From Periplaneta americana (taxonomy: Eukaryota; Arthropoda; Insecta; Blattodea; Blattidae): DNA of 64,000 nucleotides. The translations under genes were made by a program, and so were the position numbers. The stretch covers positions 15,008,501 to 15,072,500 of the forward strand of contig NC_091123.1 in NCBI RefSeq assembly GCF_040183065.1, given 5' to 3'. Position 1 is the first letter of the stretch; every line of letters starts with the position of its first letter. A model generated the notes under the pieces. That model was not told where the DNA came from, did no database searches, and worked only from the letters and a program-made list of their open reading frames with translations. Positions 21,107-31,596 of the stretch are shown here, piece by piece.

Positions 21107-21966
21107 TTACTTACTTACTGGCTTTTAAGGAACCAGGAGGTTAATTGCCGCCCTCACATAAGTCCGCCATTGGTCTCTATCCTGAGCAAGATTAATCCAG
21201 TCTCTACCATCATATCCCACCTCCCTCAAATCCATTTTAATATTATCTTCCCATCTACGTCTCGGCCTCCCCAAAGGCCTTTTCCTCTCTGGCCTCCCCA
21301 CTAACACTCTATATGCATTTCTGGATTCGCCCATACGTGCCACATGCCCTGCCCATCTCAAACGTCTGGATTTAATGTTCCTAATTATGTCAGGTGAAGG
21401 ATACGTGCAGTTCTGCGTTGTGTAACTTTCTCCATTCTCCTGTAATTTCATCCCTCTTAGCCCCAAATATTTTCCTAAGAACCTTATTTTCATAAACCCT
21501 CAAACTCTGTTCCTCTCTCAAAGTGAGAGTCCAAGTTTCACAATCATACAGAACAACCGGTAATATAACTGTTTTATAAATTCTAACTTTCAGATTTTTT
21601 GACAGCAGACTAGTTGACAAAAGCTTCTCAACCGAATAATAACAGGCATTTCCCATATTTATTCTGCGTTTAATTTCCTCCCGAGTGTCATTTATATTTG
21701 TTACTGTTGCTCCAAGATATTTGAATTTTTCCACCTCTTTGAAGGATAAATCTCCAACTTTTATAGTTCCATTTCGTATAATATTCTGATCAGGAGACAT
21801 AATCATATACTTAGTCTTTTCGGGATTTACTTCCAACCCTATCTCTTTATTTGCTTCAAGTAGAATTCCCGTGTTTTCCCTAATAGTTTGTGGATTTTCT
21901 CCTAACATATTCACGTCATCCGCATAGACAAGAAGCTGATGTAACCCGTTAAATTCCAAACCCTAT
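21107..21966 (-). pseudogene. LINE-A, longest copy: RT palm to C-terminus
   Basis: Minus-strand coding with one frameshift near 21400-21490. The first frame starts just before the RT active site ([20 protein letters not shown]), then [41 protein letters not shown], and [20 protein letters not shown]. The second frame has RRLRWAGHVARMGESRNAYR and GRPRRRWEDNIKMDLREVGY. The element ends at TTCCTTAAAAGCCAGTAAGT (minus strand) with TAAG repeats. The 5' two-thirds (endonuclease and RT fingers) are missing through 5' truncation, as is usual for target-primed insertion. The clade is not settled; RTE-like is my best guess. Confidence 0.85.
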
Positions 21967-22139
21967 GACAGATGTTCTGTATTTGTGTAACTTTTTTAAA
22001 ATTAAAATGAGTACATTAACTTCCTTTTAAGAATGTTATACAAAGTGAGCCAATGAAACGGGCGATTTTCAGATTCGTGTTTTTTCAGCTGTTGTCGGGT
22101 ATTTTATTTGTGACATGCAACAATCTATTCTTCATTCGA

Positions 22140-22705
22140 TAGTATTTATTTACTTCATATGAATTGTATAGCTTAACGAAAATAAGTTTGTAAATTGAAC
22201 TAATTTGATTGTATATGTTTGTATAGTTTGGCTGATGAATTGTTTATGTTCTTAAAATGATTACTAGTCTGTGTAGCTCTACTGATGAATTGTATATAGA
22301 CCTACTGTAAATTGAATGGTAATATGTATAGCTCAACTGATGAATTGTTTATGATTATAAATTGAATTAATCTACTTGATATTAATTGCACAAATTTGTA
22401 TAGCTTAATGAAAGTATGCTACTTTGTATTGTATATATTTGTATATTTTTGGCCGATGAATTGTATATGCTTTAAATTGAATAGTAATCTATATAGCTCT
22501 ACTGATAAATTGTTTGTGTTTGTAATTGGAAGTAGTTTGCATGATATGTATTATCAATTTCTGTATATCACAACTGGTTGAATTGTTTATGCCTTAGATT
22601 TAATTAACTTGTTTTGTATTATATATATAGCTCAACTGATGAATGATCGTTTGCGTTTGTAAATTTAATAATCTGATTGGCTATGTATTGAATACTTTTA
22701 GTAGA
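22140..22705. repeat. Degenerate minisatellite, unit about 60 nt
   Basis: At least seven spaced repeats of a TATAGCTCAACTGATGAATT-like core followed by TTTATG..TAAATTGAAT. Spacing varies. It ends directly upstream of the SINE at 22708. Confidence 0.7.
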
Positions 22706-22707
22706 GC

Positions 22708-22994
22708 CATCGATGTAGCTCAGTCGGCAGACTCTCTGGGCTGCTGATCCGGAGCTGCGTTAGGGCTTGGGTTGGATCCCCCTTTGGTCTTTGGTTTCTT
22801 CCGAGGTTTTCCCCAGCCGTGGGACTGAAGCCGGATGGTCTATGGCGAGTCCTTGGCATCAACCCCTTTGATTTGATTGCCCCCCTTTGATTTGATTACC
22901 TGGTTAGGTTTTTCCGAGGTTTCCCCCACCAAAAGGCAAATGCCGGGTAATATTTTGGCGAATCCTCGGACCTCACCTCATCTCACTACACCTC

Positions 22995-23035
<41 letters not shown>
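22708..23035 (+). mobile_element. tRNA-derived SINE, family 2
   Basis: A box TAGCTCAGTCGG (22716-22727) and B box-like GGTTGGATCCC (22770-22780), spaced about 43 nt as in tRNA-derived SINEs. The body has TTTTTCCGAGGTTTCCCCCA and GGCGAATCCTCGG, with an A-run of about 37 nt (22999-23035). A truncated relative lies at 52935-53065. Confidence 0.75.
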
Positions 23036-23040
<5 letters not shown>

Positions 23041-23212
23041 AAATTGCACAAAATTGTAGAAAATTACTAAATTGTAAAACTATAAAAATTTGTAAAAATT
23101 GTAATTGTAATATTGTAAAATGTTGACTTGTTCCACATCTTAAAGCTTCATTGCTCATGTAAGATCTATGGAATAAAATGAATGAATGAATGAATGAATG
23201 AATGAATGAAAT
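23036..23212 (+). mobile_element. LINE or SINE 3' tail with (ATGA)n
   Basis: CATGTAAGATCTATGGAATAAA followed by eight ATGA units is the style of a non-LTR 3' end with a polyadenylation-like signal and a tetranucleotide tail. The A/T-rich run before it shows nothing else. Confidence 0.5.
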
Positions 23213-23489
23213 GGATCATTGGACGGATGAATAACGTGCTTTTGCTATTAAGGTATATCACAAAAATAATGATAGCTTCATTGCTATATAACGGCTACTT
23301 CGATATCATTACGATGGATATCGCAATGATCCGATACCATCACCCCATGCAATACAAATCTGGATTAAGAACTTTGAAGTGATTGATTCTGCGTTAAAAA
23401 GGAAGTCTCCAGATAAGCAAAGATCTGTACGAACCCCGGAAAACATCAACGTCGCAAGAGTGAAACGTCATCAACTGTAATTTTAGGTA

Positions 23490-24050
23490 AGGATAAGAAG
23501 TCAGTAGAATTAGAATCCAACAAACAGAAATTAGATTTAGGTGTTTTTGAGGCGATTTAAATTGATTAGCAGATGCATTACCAATTTCTTTCTGATCAGT
23601 AATGTGAACCCCATTTATTAATGATTCAGTGGGATAATTATTGGATTTTCGAAAAGATTCTACATCTTTCCAAAATTTCTTGGGTCCATTCTTCCAATTT
23701 TCATCAATGGATTGTAATCATTTAAATTTATCAGATTTAATCATAACTTTAACTTGTTTTCTGTAATTGGAAAAAATTTGATATTGGTGATCAGTTTTGA
23801 ATTTCTTTAAATTCCTATGTGCTTTGTTCTTTTTCTTAATGAGTATACTCAAGTTATTTGAAAACCATTTTGGATAGTGCGATTTTTTACGAAGATGAAA
23901 GGAACAGCAAGAGATATAGCATTGTTTATAATGTGAGATAATGAATTAGTAGCAACGTTAACATCAGTAGTCTGGTATATGGAATCCCAACCGTGATTGT
24001 ATAGAGTGGAATAGAGTTTCAAGTAATCACCTTGAGAATAATTTTATTTA
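23490..24050 (-). mobile_element. Decayed LINE internal region (between EN and RT)
   Basis: The minus strand, read across several frames, gives LYNHGWDSIYQTTDVNVATN, then FVKNRTIQNGF-like and a lysine-rich stretch. That resembles the linker between endonuclease and RT in Jockey/CR1-type elements. Many stops; the call rests on residue patterns only. Confidence 0.4.
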
Positions 24051-24099
24051 AGAAGGTACTAGTTGGGCAGTGTTCAGGTAGTAACAAATACAGTTCAAT

Positions 24100-24105
24100 A
24101 TAATA

Positions 24106-24152
<47 letters not shown>

Positions 24153-24392
24153 GGCTTTTAAGGAACTCGCAGGTTCATTCCCGCCCTCACATAAGCTCGC
24201 CATCCGTTCCTATTCTGTGCAAGATTAATCCAGTCTCTATCATCATATCCCACCTCCCTCAAATCCATTTTAATATTATCCTCCCATCTACGTCTCGGCC
24301 TCCCCAAAGGTCTTTTTCCCTCCGGCCTCCCAACTAACACTCTATATTCATTAATAATAATAACAATAATAATAATAATAATAATAATAATT
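24100..24392 (-). mobile_element. LINE-A 3' fragment inside a (TAA)n tract
   Basis: The LINE-A 3' end (24148-24350; LVGRPEGKRPLGRPRRRWED) is bordered on both sides by (AAT)n microsatellite. Confidence 0.8.
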
Positions 24393-26160
24393 TAAATTGT
24401 TCTATGAAAATTTAAACATCCGACTATTTGGCTTTAAATAAAAACATAATTACATTGTTTTATTCTTAAATTGATACCCAATTTCACATTAATATGTTCT
24501 CCATTTTAATCTAAACCTTATATCTGGGGTTCGTACTAAAGTAATGTGAGGAAAAGGGGGTTCCATTACGTACTGAGGTAATGTGAGGAAAAGCGGAATT
24601 TCATTATCAAAAATGTTGAGAAACATTGGCGCTATAACATTTTTGACTAAACTTTTAACAAATAAGTTTCTATAATGAGCTGCAACAAACAATACACAAT
24701 AAAGAAACATAAACAATTTGAACTGTGACTGGCCAGGAGGGAGCAAGCGTGAATAAGTATGTACACACAATTTCGATAATCGAGATCAGAACTAATTGCG
24801 ATTACCACTCGCTATTAGAGGTTGTACTCTGTCAGTATAGCGGTTGCTTATTCAATATAGTGCCACTGTCGCACTGATAGATGGCACTGTTTGTCTCCTT
24901 TCGCCTCACATAATATTATTTGCACTCTTATCTCTGCTGGCCAAACTTTAGACTCTATGATAAATACGTTCTTCAGTAAAGGAATTTGTTTGAACGGACG
25001 TTGTGATAATAGTTTTATTAGTAAATCGTTGTTTACTCGGTAATGAGTGTTTTAACACTAAAATGTAACTTATATCTGTTTCATACTGATTGATCATTAA
25101 AAGTCACCTTGAATCAAACGTATCATTTTGTGGAAAATAATGCAAAAAAAAAAAAAGAGGGATCCGAAATACTTTATTTGGTGTTAAACGTAACGCATTC
25201 GAAAGTTACACATATACATTCTGCTCTGTATCAGGGATATACCGGCACGTAGAATACGTCACCCAGTTTCGGTTTGAATGAATTATTTTTGTATCGGTTT
25301 ACATATGAAGAGTAATATGAGTACATCATAAGTAATTAATGAAGGGCATGCAATATATTTTCTCTGCGCATGAAACGACATTCCGAAATTAGTCCCAGCT
25401 CACAACGAATTTTTCACTATGGTTCACTCAAAGTGTATCGTACGTGTCTATTGTAACTTCGATATTGCAGAACTCACGACTACAGATCAAACAAGTGATA
25501 GCACAGCTGTTGTCGATGCCGAGATATTACTGAGGGAGACTGCGTATGATTTTAATACGAAACTTCGGATCCCACATGCCTGTAGCGAGGGTGCCTATGT
25601 GGTAGTATTAAAAGTGGTCACACAAGTTTCATTGGTTCATGGCCTAACTACTAATAATATTAGCATTCGGGTGTGGCTGTGTTGTTACAGTAAGCATTTG
25701 AAATTTTACCACCCGAAACGGGTGCCATACTCGGTGCGAGGTAAGACAAAGATTATTTATTTGATTAGCAGTCAATTAAGATAAATTAACAGAGATTATC
25801 AGTATTAGGAATGTATATTATCTTATATTATCTTTGACAAATGGACGAAACTATAAAACAACTCTACAAGCCCCGTATTTCGCAGGTCACCAAGAAACAG
25901 TAAAGCGATCAGAAAATGACATTCAGTATGCAGTGTATAAAATCAATGATAATGAAATACTGTACTACAGCAATAAGATAAGGATTTACACAGAAAAAAT
26001 GAGCGTAACAAGGATGACGCATACTTTCTCATATATTTTTATGTATAGCGAAACGATTTAGTTTCTCATGTTATCAGTTATATTTCTGTCTATTTTATAT
26101 AACCACGTTCCCACAGTATACTTTATATTCGATCGCATAGCTCACATGCCACGTCACGCC
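24393..26160. other. Long stretch without recognisable genes
   Basis: AT-rich sequence with a short A-run (25144-25156). Open frames at 25419-25784 and 25834-26061 have no recognisable domain and no clear splice structure. Two G-runs/C-runs lie near 26202-26224. Confidence 0.4.
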
Positions 26161-26259
26161 TCCTCATTTGTAAATGCATATATACATAGGCGGAGTTATG
26201 GGGGGGGGGACCACTGCTCCCCCCAAATTTGTCTGAACTCTTTATTTTTCTATTCATTC

Positions 26260-26865
26260 ATTCATAATGTTCTGTCCAAGGGCAGGTCTTTCACTGCAAA
26301 CCCAGCAATCTTCAGTCTTTCCTATTTTCTGCCTTTCTCTTAGTCTCCGCATATGATCCATATATCTTAATGTCGTCTATTATCTGATATCTTCTTCTGC
26401 CCCGAGCTCTTCTCCCGTTCACCGTTCCTACAGTAGGCAGTTTCTTCTCAGCCAGTGACCCAGCCAATTCATTTTCCTCTTCCTGATCAGTTTCAGCATC
26501 ATTCTTTCTTCACCCACTCTTTTCAACACAGCTTCGTTTCTTACTCTGTCCATTTCACACGCTCCATCCTTCTCCATATCCACATTTCAAATGTTTCTAT
26601 TCGCTGCTCTTCAATTCGTCGTAATATCCATGTTTCTGCACCATACAATGCTACACTCCACACAAAGCACTTCACTAATCTCTTCCTTAGTTCTTTCTTC
26701 AGAGGTCAGCAGAAGATGCTCCTTTTAATATTAAAAGCTTCCTTTGCCATTGCTGTCCTCCTTTTGACTTCCTGGCAGCAGCTCATGTTACTGCTTATAG
26801 TATAACACAAGTGTTTGAAGCTGTCCACTTGCTCCACTGCCTCATTTAGAATTCGCAAGTTTTCT
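26260..26865 (-). mobile_element. LINE-B RT C-terminal fragment
   Basis: On the minus strand: LCVECSIVWCRNMDITT, then RVRNEAVLKRVGEERMMLKL, then IRKRKMNWLGHWLRRNCLL. This is the C-terminal signature of one non-LTR RT lineage, interrupted by stops and a frameshift. The same family is present at 12535-13130 and 10727-10846. Confidence 0.75.
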
Positions 26866-26999
26866 ATTAACGTTAGAAAATATTGAATTCAAAAGATTTT
26901 TTTTGCTTTTGTTTATGATTGTTTATGCGCTTAAATTGATGAATTAATGACTTCAGATCATATGTCTGGACTATAATATTTATTTTAAATTTATGAATG

Positions 27000-27935
27000 C
27001 ACGGCGTAGTACAGTAGTGATCGGAGTAGTACAGTAGTGCACGGCATGGCACAGTAGTGCACGGCGTTGAACAACATCGCACGGCGCAGTCCGCGCAGTA
27101 CATTATCGCACGGCTTGATACAGTAGCTCACGGCGTAGTACAGTAGTGAACGGCGTAGTAGCCTACAGTAGTGCACGGCATGGCACAGTAGTGCACGGCG
27201 TTGAACAACATCGCACGGCGCAGTCCGCGCAGTACATTATCGCACGGCTTGATACAGTAGCTCACGGCGTAGTACAGTAGTGAACGGCGTAGTAGCCTAC
27301 AGTAGTGCACGGCATGGCACAGTAGTGCACGGCGTTGAACAACATCGCACGGCGCAGTCCGCGCAGTACATTATCGCACGGCTTGATACAGTAGCTCACG
27401 GCGTAGTACAGTAGTGAACGGCGTAGTAGCCTACAGTAGTGCACGGCATGGCACAGTAGTGCACGGCGTTGAACAACATCGCACGGCGCAGTCCGCGCAG
27501 TACATTATCGCACGGCTTGATACAGTAGCTCACGGCGTAGTACAGTAGTGAACGGCGTAGTAGCCTACAGTAGTGCACGGCATGGCACAGTAGTGCACGG
27601 CGTTGAACAACATCGCACGGCGCAGTCCGCGCAGTACATTATCGCACGGCTTGATACAGTAGCTCACGGCGTAGTACAGTAGTGAACGGCGTAGTAGCCT
27701 ACAGTAGTGCACGGCATGGCACAGTAGTGCACGGCGTTGAACAACATCGCACGGCGCAGTCCGCGCAGTACATTATCGCACGGCTTGATACAGTAGCTCA
27801 CGGCGTAGTACAGTAGTGAACGGCGTAGTAGCCTACAGTAGTGCACGGCATGGCACAGTAGTGCACGGCGTTGAACAACATCGCACGGCGCAGTACAGTA
27901 GCTCACGGCGTAGTACAGTAGTGATCGGCGTAGTA
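27000..27935. repeat. Tandem repeat, 134-bp unit, about six copies
   Basis: The unit contains the words GCACGGCATGGCACAGTAGT, TTGAACAACATCGCACGGCG, CAGTCCGCGCAGTACATTAT and GTGAACGGCGTAGTAGCCTA. Each unit is built of about 20-bp subrepeats around CACGGCGTAGTACAGTAGTG. Copies from 27034 onward look identical; the ends are partial. The minus strand is open for about 60 codons in each unit, a by-product of the repeat. Confidence 0.95.
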
Positions 27936-27959
27936 CTTCCCTGGTGAGGCCAGAAGTGA

Positions 27960-28600
27960 TGAAAAGTGTGCGGCAAGGAGTTTTGCAGAGATCTTCCTTT
28001 AGGGTATAGTTTTGGTAAATCTAGATTTCCGAATACCCTTGGCCTTCCTCGGTGCTTTTTAGTCAAATCCACAACCATGAAAGGGGCTTCCTCAGAATAG
28101 CTGTGTTTCATTTTCAGATCTCTTGGATGTTCTTTCCAACCGTATCCAAGTGGTTTTAACTTTGTTTTTATCCACAGTGGTTTTGCGATTGGTGATATCT
28201 TTATCTAAACATGTGGTACTGAAAAATTTGCAGCCTCCATTATAATGACATCGAAGTAAGAAGCTTTCTTTCTCGCAGTTCCGTCAATCTCCATCTATTG
28301 TTCTAGTACATGGAAGTTCGGATTGTATCGTTTTGATTTTTCAATCACTGAAAAATCATGGTCATCTGGAAAAACTATGACCTGATATGAAGAATTTTTT
28401 ATCAATATTCTGAAGACTGGGCGAGTTCTGTAGAATGTGAGATAAAAATGTACATTTATATTTCTATTATGTCCACCGCATGCATCACTGTAGAGTATCA
28501 AATGTGTTACCGTATATTATTAGAAAGTTTCTCTTCGATGTGTTTTATAAGGCATGATCCTTTTTTCCTGTGGACCACATATGTACATAAAACCTTTACT
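27960..28600 (-). pseudogene. Broken transposon-type gene with SDACGGHNRN motif
   Basis: Read on the minus strand across frames: RKKGSCLIKHIEEKLSNNIR, then LILYSDACGGHNRNINV, then VIVFPDDHDFSVIEKSKRYN, a stop, then DGTARKKASYFDVIIMEAAN and the C-terminal KHSYSEEAPFMVVDLTKKHR-GRPR. The S/W-D-x-CGGQNRN motif followed by a P-x-D-x-DF-x-x-IE motif is typical of transposon-associated proteins often labelled DUF7869. In-frame stops show it is dead. Its 3' end abuts the 134-bp tandem repeat. Confidence 0.5.
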
Positions 28601-29119
28601 GGAGAGGTGATCATGAATGCCCAAATTATAGATCCACATCTGTCGTTTGTGGCTTACAGATTATGATGTGGCTTAGTCAGGTATGGCAATCACAAAACCG
28701 GCTTTTCAAGAAGTTCCAAATGCAACTTACGATATCATTAGCATTCCGTAACAGATGTTGGTTGGTCATTTGTATCACATACAGTATTGCAAAATCTCTT
28801 TCCCTAGGAATGATTATCCCAATTCTTTCTAATATTGTGGGTCAGTCACCTTTGGCGCTGAGTCCTTCAATTTATGAGTTGTTATTTAGTGAATTGTCCG
28901 AAGACAGGTCTAGACCCCACAAGTAACACAAACAAGGCGTCACTCATGATATAACTAGGTTAGGAGATAATGGGGTAAAGTGGCCAGTTCCTTTCCATCT
29001 CCATTGCATACATCGCTAACTAGATATATATTACACTAACCAGATTTCAGATGTAGCTATACAAACTGTTTATTGTTCTTCTTCTGACACATATCGTCAA
29101 GTGAAATGTACTAGTATAG
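28601..29119. other. Unassigned stretch
   Basis: Nothing recognised; it may hold the 5' part of the preceding broken gene. Confidence 0.35.
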
Positions 29120-29435
29120 GACAAAATTCCAGAATACCCGGAAAACCCCTTCTTTTCTGTCTCACATTACGCATACTGATTCTTTATACGCTTATATATT
29201 TTTAAGTTCCTATAATGATTCTCTATTTACGGATCGAGTAGGATGGCGAAATATTGTCTGCGTATCGCTCGACGTTTCATCATATTATCAACTGAACAAG
29301 AATAGATAAGGTTTATAACAGCTAGCCGATTTATCCACGTGATAAGCACAGATACATAACTATTATTCAAAGTGGACACAAATCCCCACAACGGTGATTT
29401 TAATTAGGCATATATAAAAAAAGAAAACTGGAACA
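29120..29435 (+). promoter_or_regulatory. Conserved upstream region of the Cys-rich gene
   Basis: About 300 bp that closely matches 55080-55392 in front of the paralogous first exon (for example TTTACGGATCGAGTAGGATG and GCGAAATATTGTCTGCGTAT). It includes an E-box CACGTG overlapping GATAAG (29336-29345) that is disrupted in the paralog. TATATAAAA sits only 25 nt before the ATG in both copies; that is too close for a standard TATA with a normal leader, so its role is uncertain. Confidence 0.5.
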
Positions 29436-29502
29436 ATGTTTAACGTTGAAGTATCGCTTTCCTTCGTTTTCTTCTTGCTTCTGACGACGTCAAAAACAAA
29501 AG
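29436..29502 (+). CDS. Exon 1: signal peptide
   Basis: ATG in context ACAATG; 22 codons plus one base, ending AAAG before GTACGT. The hydrophobic core is VSLSFVFFLLL. The donor leaves phase 1. The same exon with six substitutions, four of them silent, is present at 55393-55459. Confidence 0.75.
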
Positions 29503-29756
29503 GTACGTCAATAACAATATAATAAAAATTAATTTATTGTTTTACAGTAATAATTGAAATATGACCTATAAGAACTATAATATTGGTATTGAAAGTACAA
29601 TTTTTCTATCTTAAATGCATGGATTTTGCTTGTTTTTAAGCGAGATGTGACAGACTTCGCAGATATTTCGAAACTTACGCCGGAAATGTTTATCGATCAT
29701 GTGAAACCTCTTAACTCTTGACTATATAATTATCGTCATCGTCGTCGTCGTCATCG

Positions 29757-29801
<45 letters not shown>

Positions 29802-31423
29802 AGCTTTGTATTTTTAGGACATAAGCAATTCAAATTAGGTTCTTCAAAGTTTTAAAACGCTAAAATGTTACTAGCAGGGCTGTATAACCTATATTCACGA
29901 TTTTCGTGTGTAACGTTGGGTTATTTTGGCACAGGAAAGGTGTTTATGTTGGTCTGTTGGAGCTGGGACTTCTTCAAGTAGGCATAGGTGTCTTACCTGT
30001 AGCATAATGAACTATAACTTGAAAAAAGTGGATTTGAAGAGTTTTCATACTGCATGATTGAATTTATTATAGTTATGTTGCTCGATCTCGGGAACAATCG
30101 ACTTCGAGTGTACACAGGAGAGGAAGTTTAGGATTTTAGAAATCTATTTTTAGAAATTAAGGAAAGCATGAATCATATCATTCTTTTCAAAGCATTAGCA
30201 GTATATTATTATCTGCAGTGTACACTGAGGGTCATAAAATTAATCATGGGATTTCCATTCATCCGAACGATACTGACTTTCAAGGAAGCAATGATCAATA
30301 TTTCCTATTGCTGGGGTCTGCATATTGAGAATAATTTAATCCAAAAATTACGACTAAAATAAATAATTCATTAACGTTAGGTCGCTAATGGACTATGAAA
30401 ACACCGGAATTCACAAGGGTCTTATTTTAAACTAGCCGTACCCGTGCGCTCAGCTGCACCCGTTAGAAATAAATATAAAGTAATTACATAATTAAAATAG
30501 GACGTTTGATCCAGGGAACATTCGTGTTTGATAGAAGGATAAATCGTTTAATATGTTACTTAATTTAAATTGTATTTAAATAATTAAAATGCGGTCATTT
30601 TGGTCCAGAGAGCAATCATTTGGTGCAATGACAATTCCATTAACATGTTTCTTAATTTTTATTACATGCAACCATAGTTTAATGAAGATTGACACATCAT
30701 TTACTTTTAATGTGTATATTTTATATTACTTGCTATATGTTTCAGAAGTTACTGTGATAACATTGTAGAATTATGTCCATCTAGAGAAACTACACTTTCC
30801 AATGGTGAAATAATAATTAAACAAGTAATTAGCTTCCGATATTACTTCATACAAACACAGAAATATTCTCTTAGCCTATGTTCAATAGCTTTCGATTGTT
30901 GTTGTCCAAGGCCCCTTATAGACGAAGTCATTTGTTTTTATTTCAGTACAGCGCCTTAGATGGCGTTGTTATTGTAATTTTAAAACTCATTTATCTGATT
31001 AAATATCAGTCCTATCAAAATTTTGTATAGAATACAACTTATCGGAAATTATTTTTAAAGAAACTTTTGTTATGTAATATTTTTCATGAAAATCAATAAT
31101 AAGCGAGATATTTCGATTTATTTAATTCAGGCCCCCTTATAACCCCCCTTTTAAATAAAGTATTTTGAATGCCATAGGATAGCCTAAAATCTAAGTCACA
31201 ACGAACTTAATTTATATTCCAATTTTCATATAAATCGGTTCAGCCATTATCGCGTGAAAAGGTAACAAACATCCAGACAGACAGACATACATACAAACAA
31301 AAATTAAAAAAAAAAGCGATTTTCGGTTTCAGAATGGTTAGTTATACATGTCAACAGCAATTATTTTTGGAAAATCGAAAATTATCAGAAAAATTTTGGC
31401 TACAGATTTATTATTAGTATAGA

Positions 31424-31479
<56 letters not shown>

Positions 31480-31564
31480 ACGAATAAATAAATACATAAA
31501 TAAATGGATAAACAAATAAATAAATAAACAGGCAATCAGACGGACAAACAAAGACACAAACAAA

Positions 31565-31596
<32 letters not shown>

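Noticed and set aside
22708-22785. Possible tRNA gene
   Set aside because: A and B boxes present, but the B box is altered and a SINE body with A-tail follows.
25419-25784. Open frame of 121 codons
   Set aside because: No recognisable domain, no related copy and no convincing splice sites; such lengths occur by chance in 64 kb.
27034-27900. CRISPR-like regular repeat
   Set aside because: Units are head to tail without unique spacers, and the DNA is eukaryotic.
27128-27906. Series of identical minus-strand open frames of 60-80 codons
   Set aside because: Produced by the 134-bp tandem repeat; cysteine-rich appearance is a repeat artefact.
29411-29420. TATA box for the Cys-rich gene
   Set aside because: Conserved in both copies but only 25 nt before the ATG, which would put the start of transcription at the start codon; kept only as a note in the regulatory entry.
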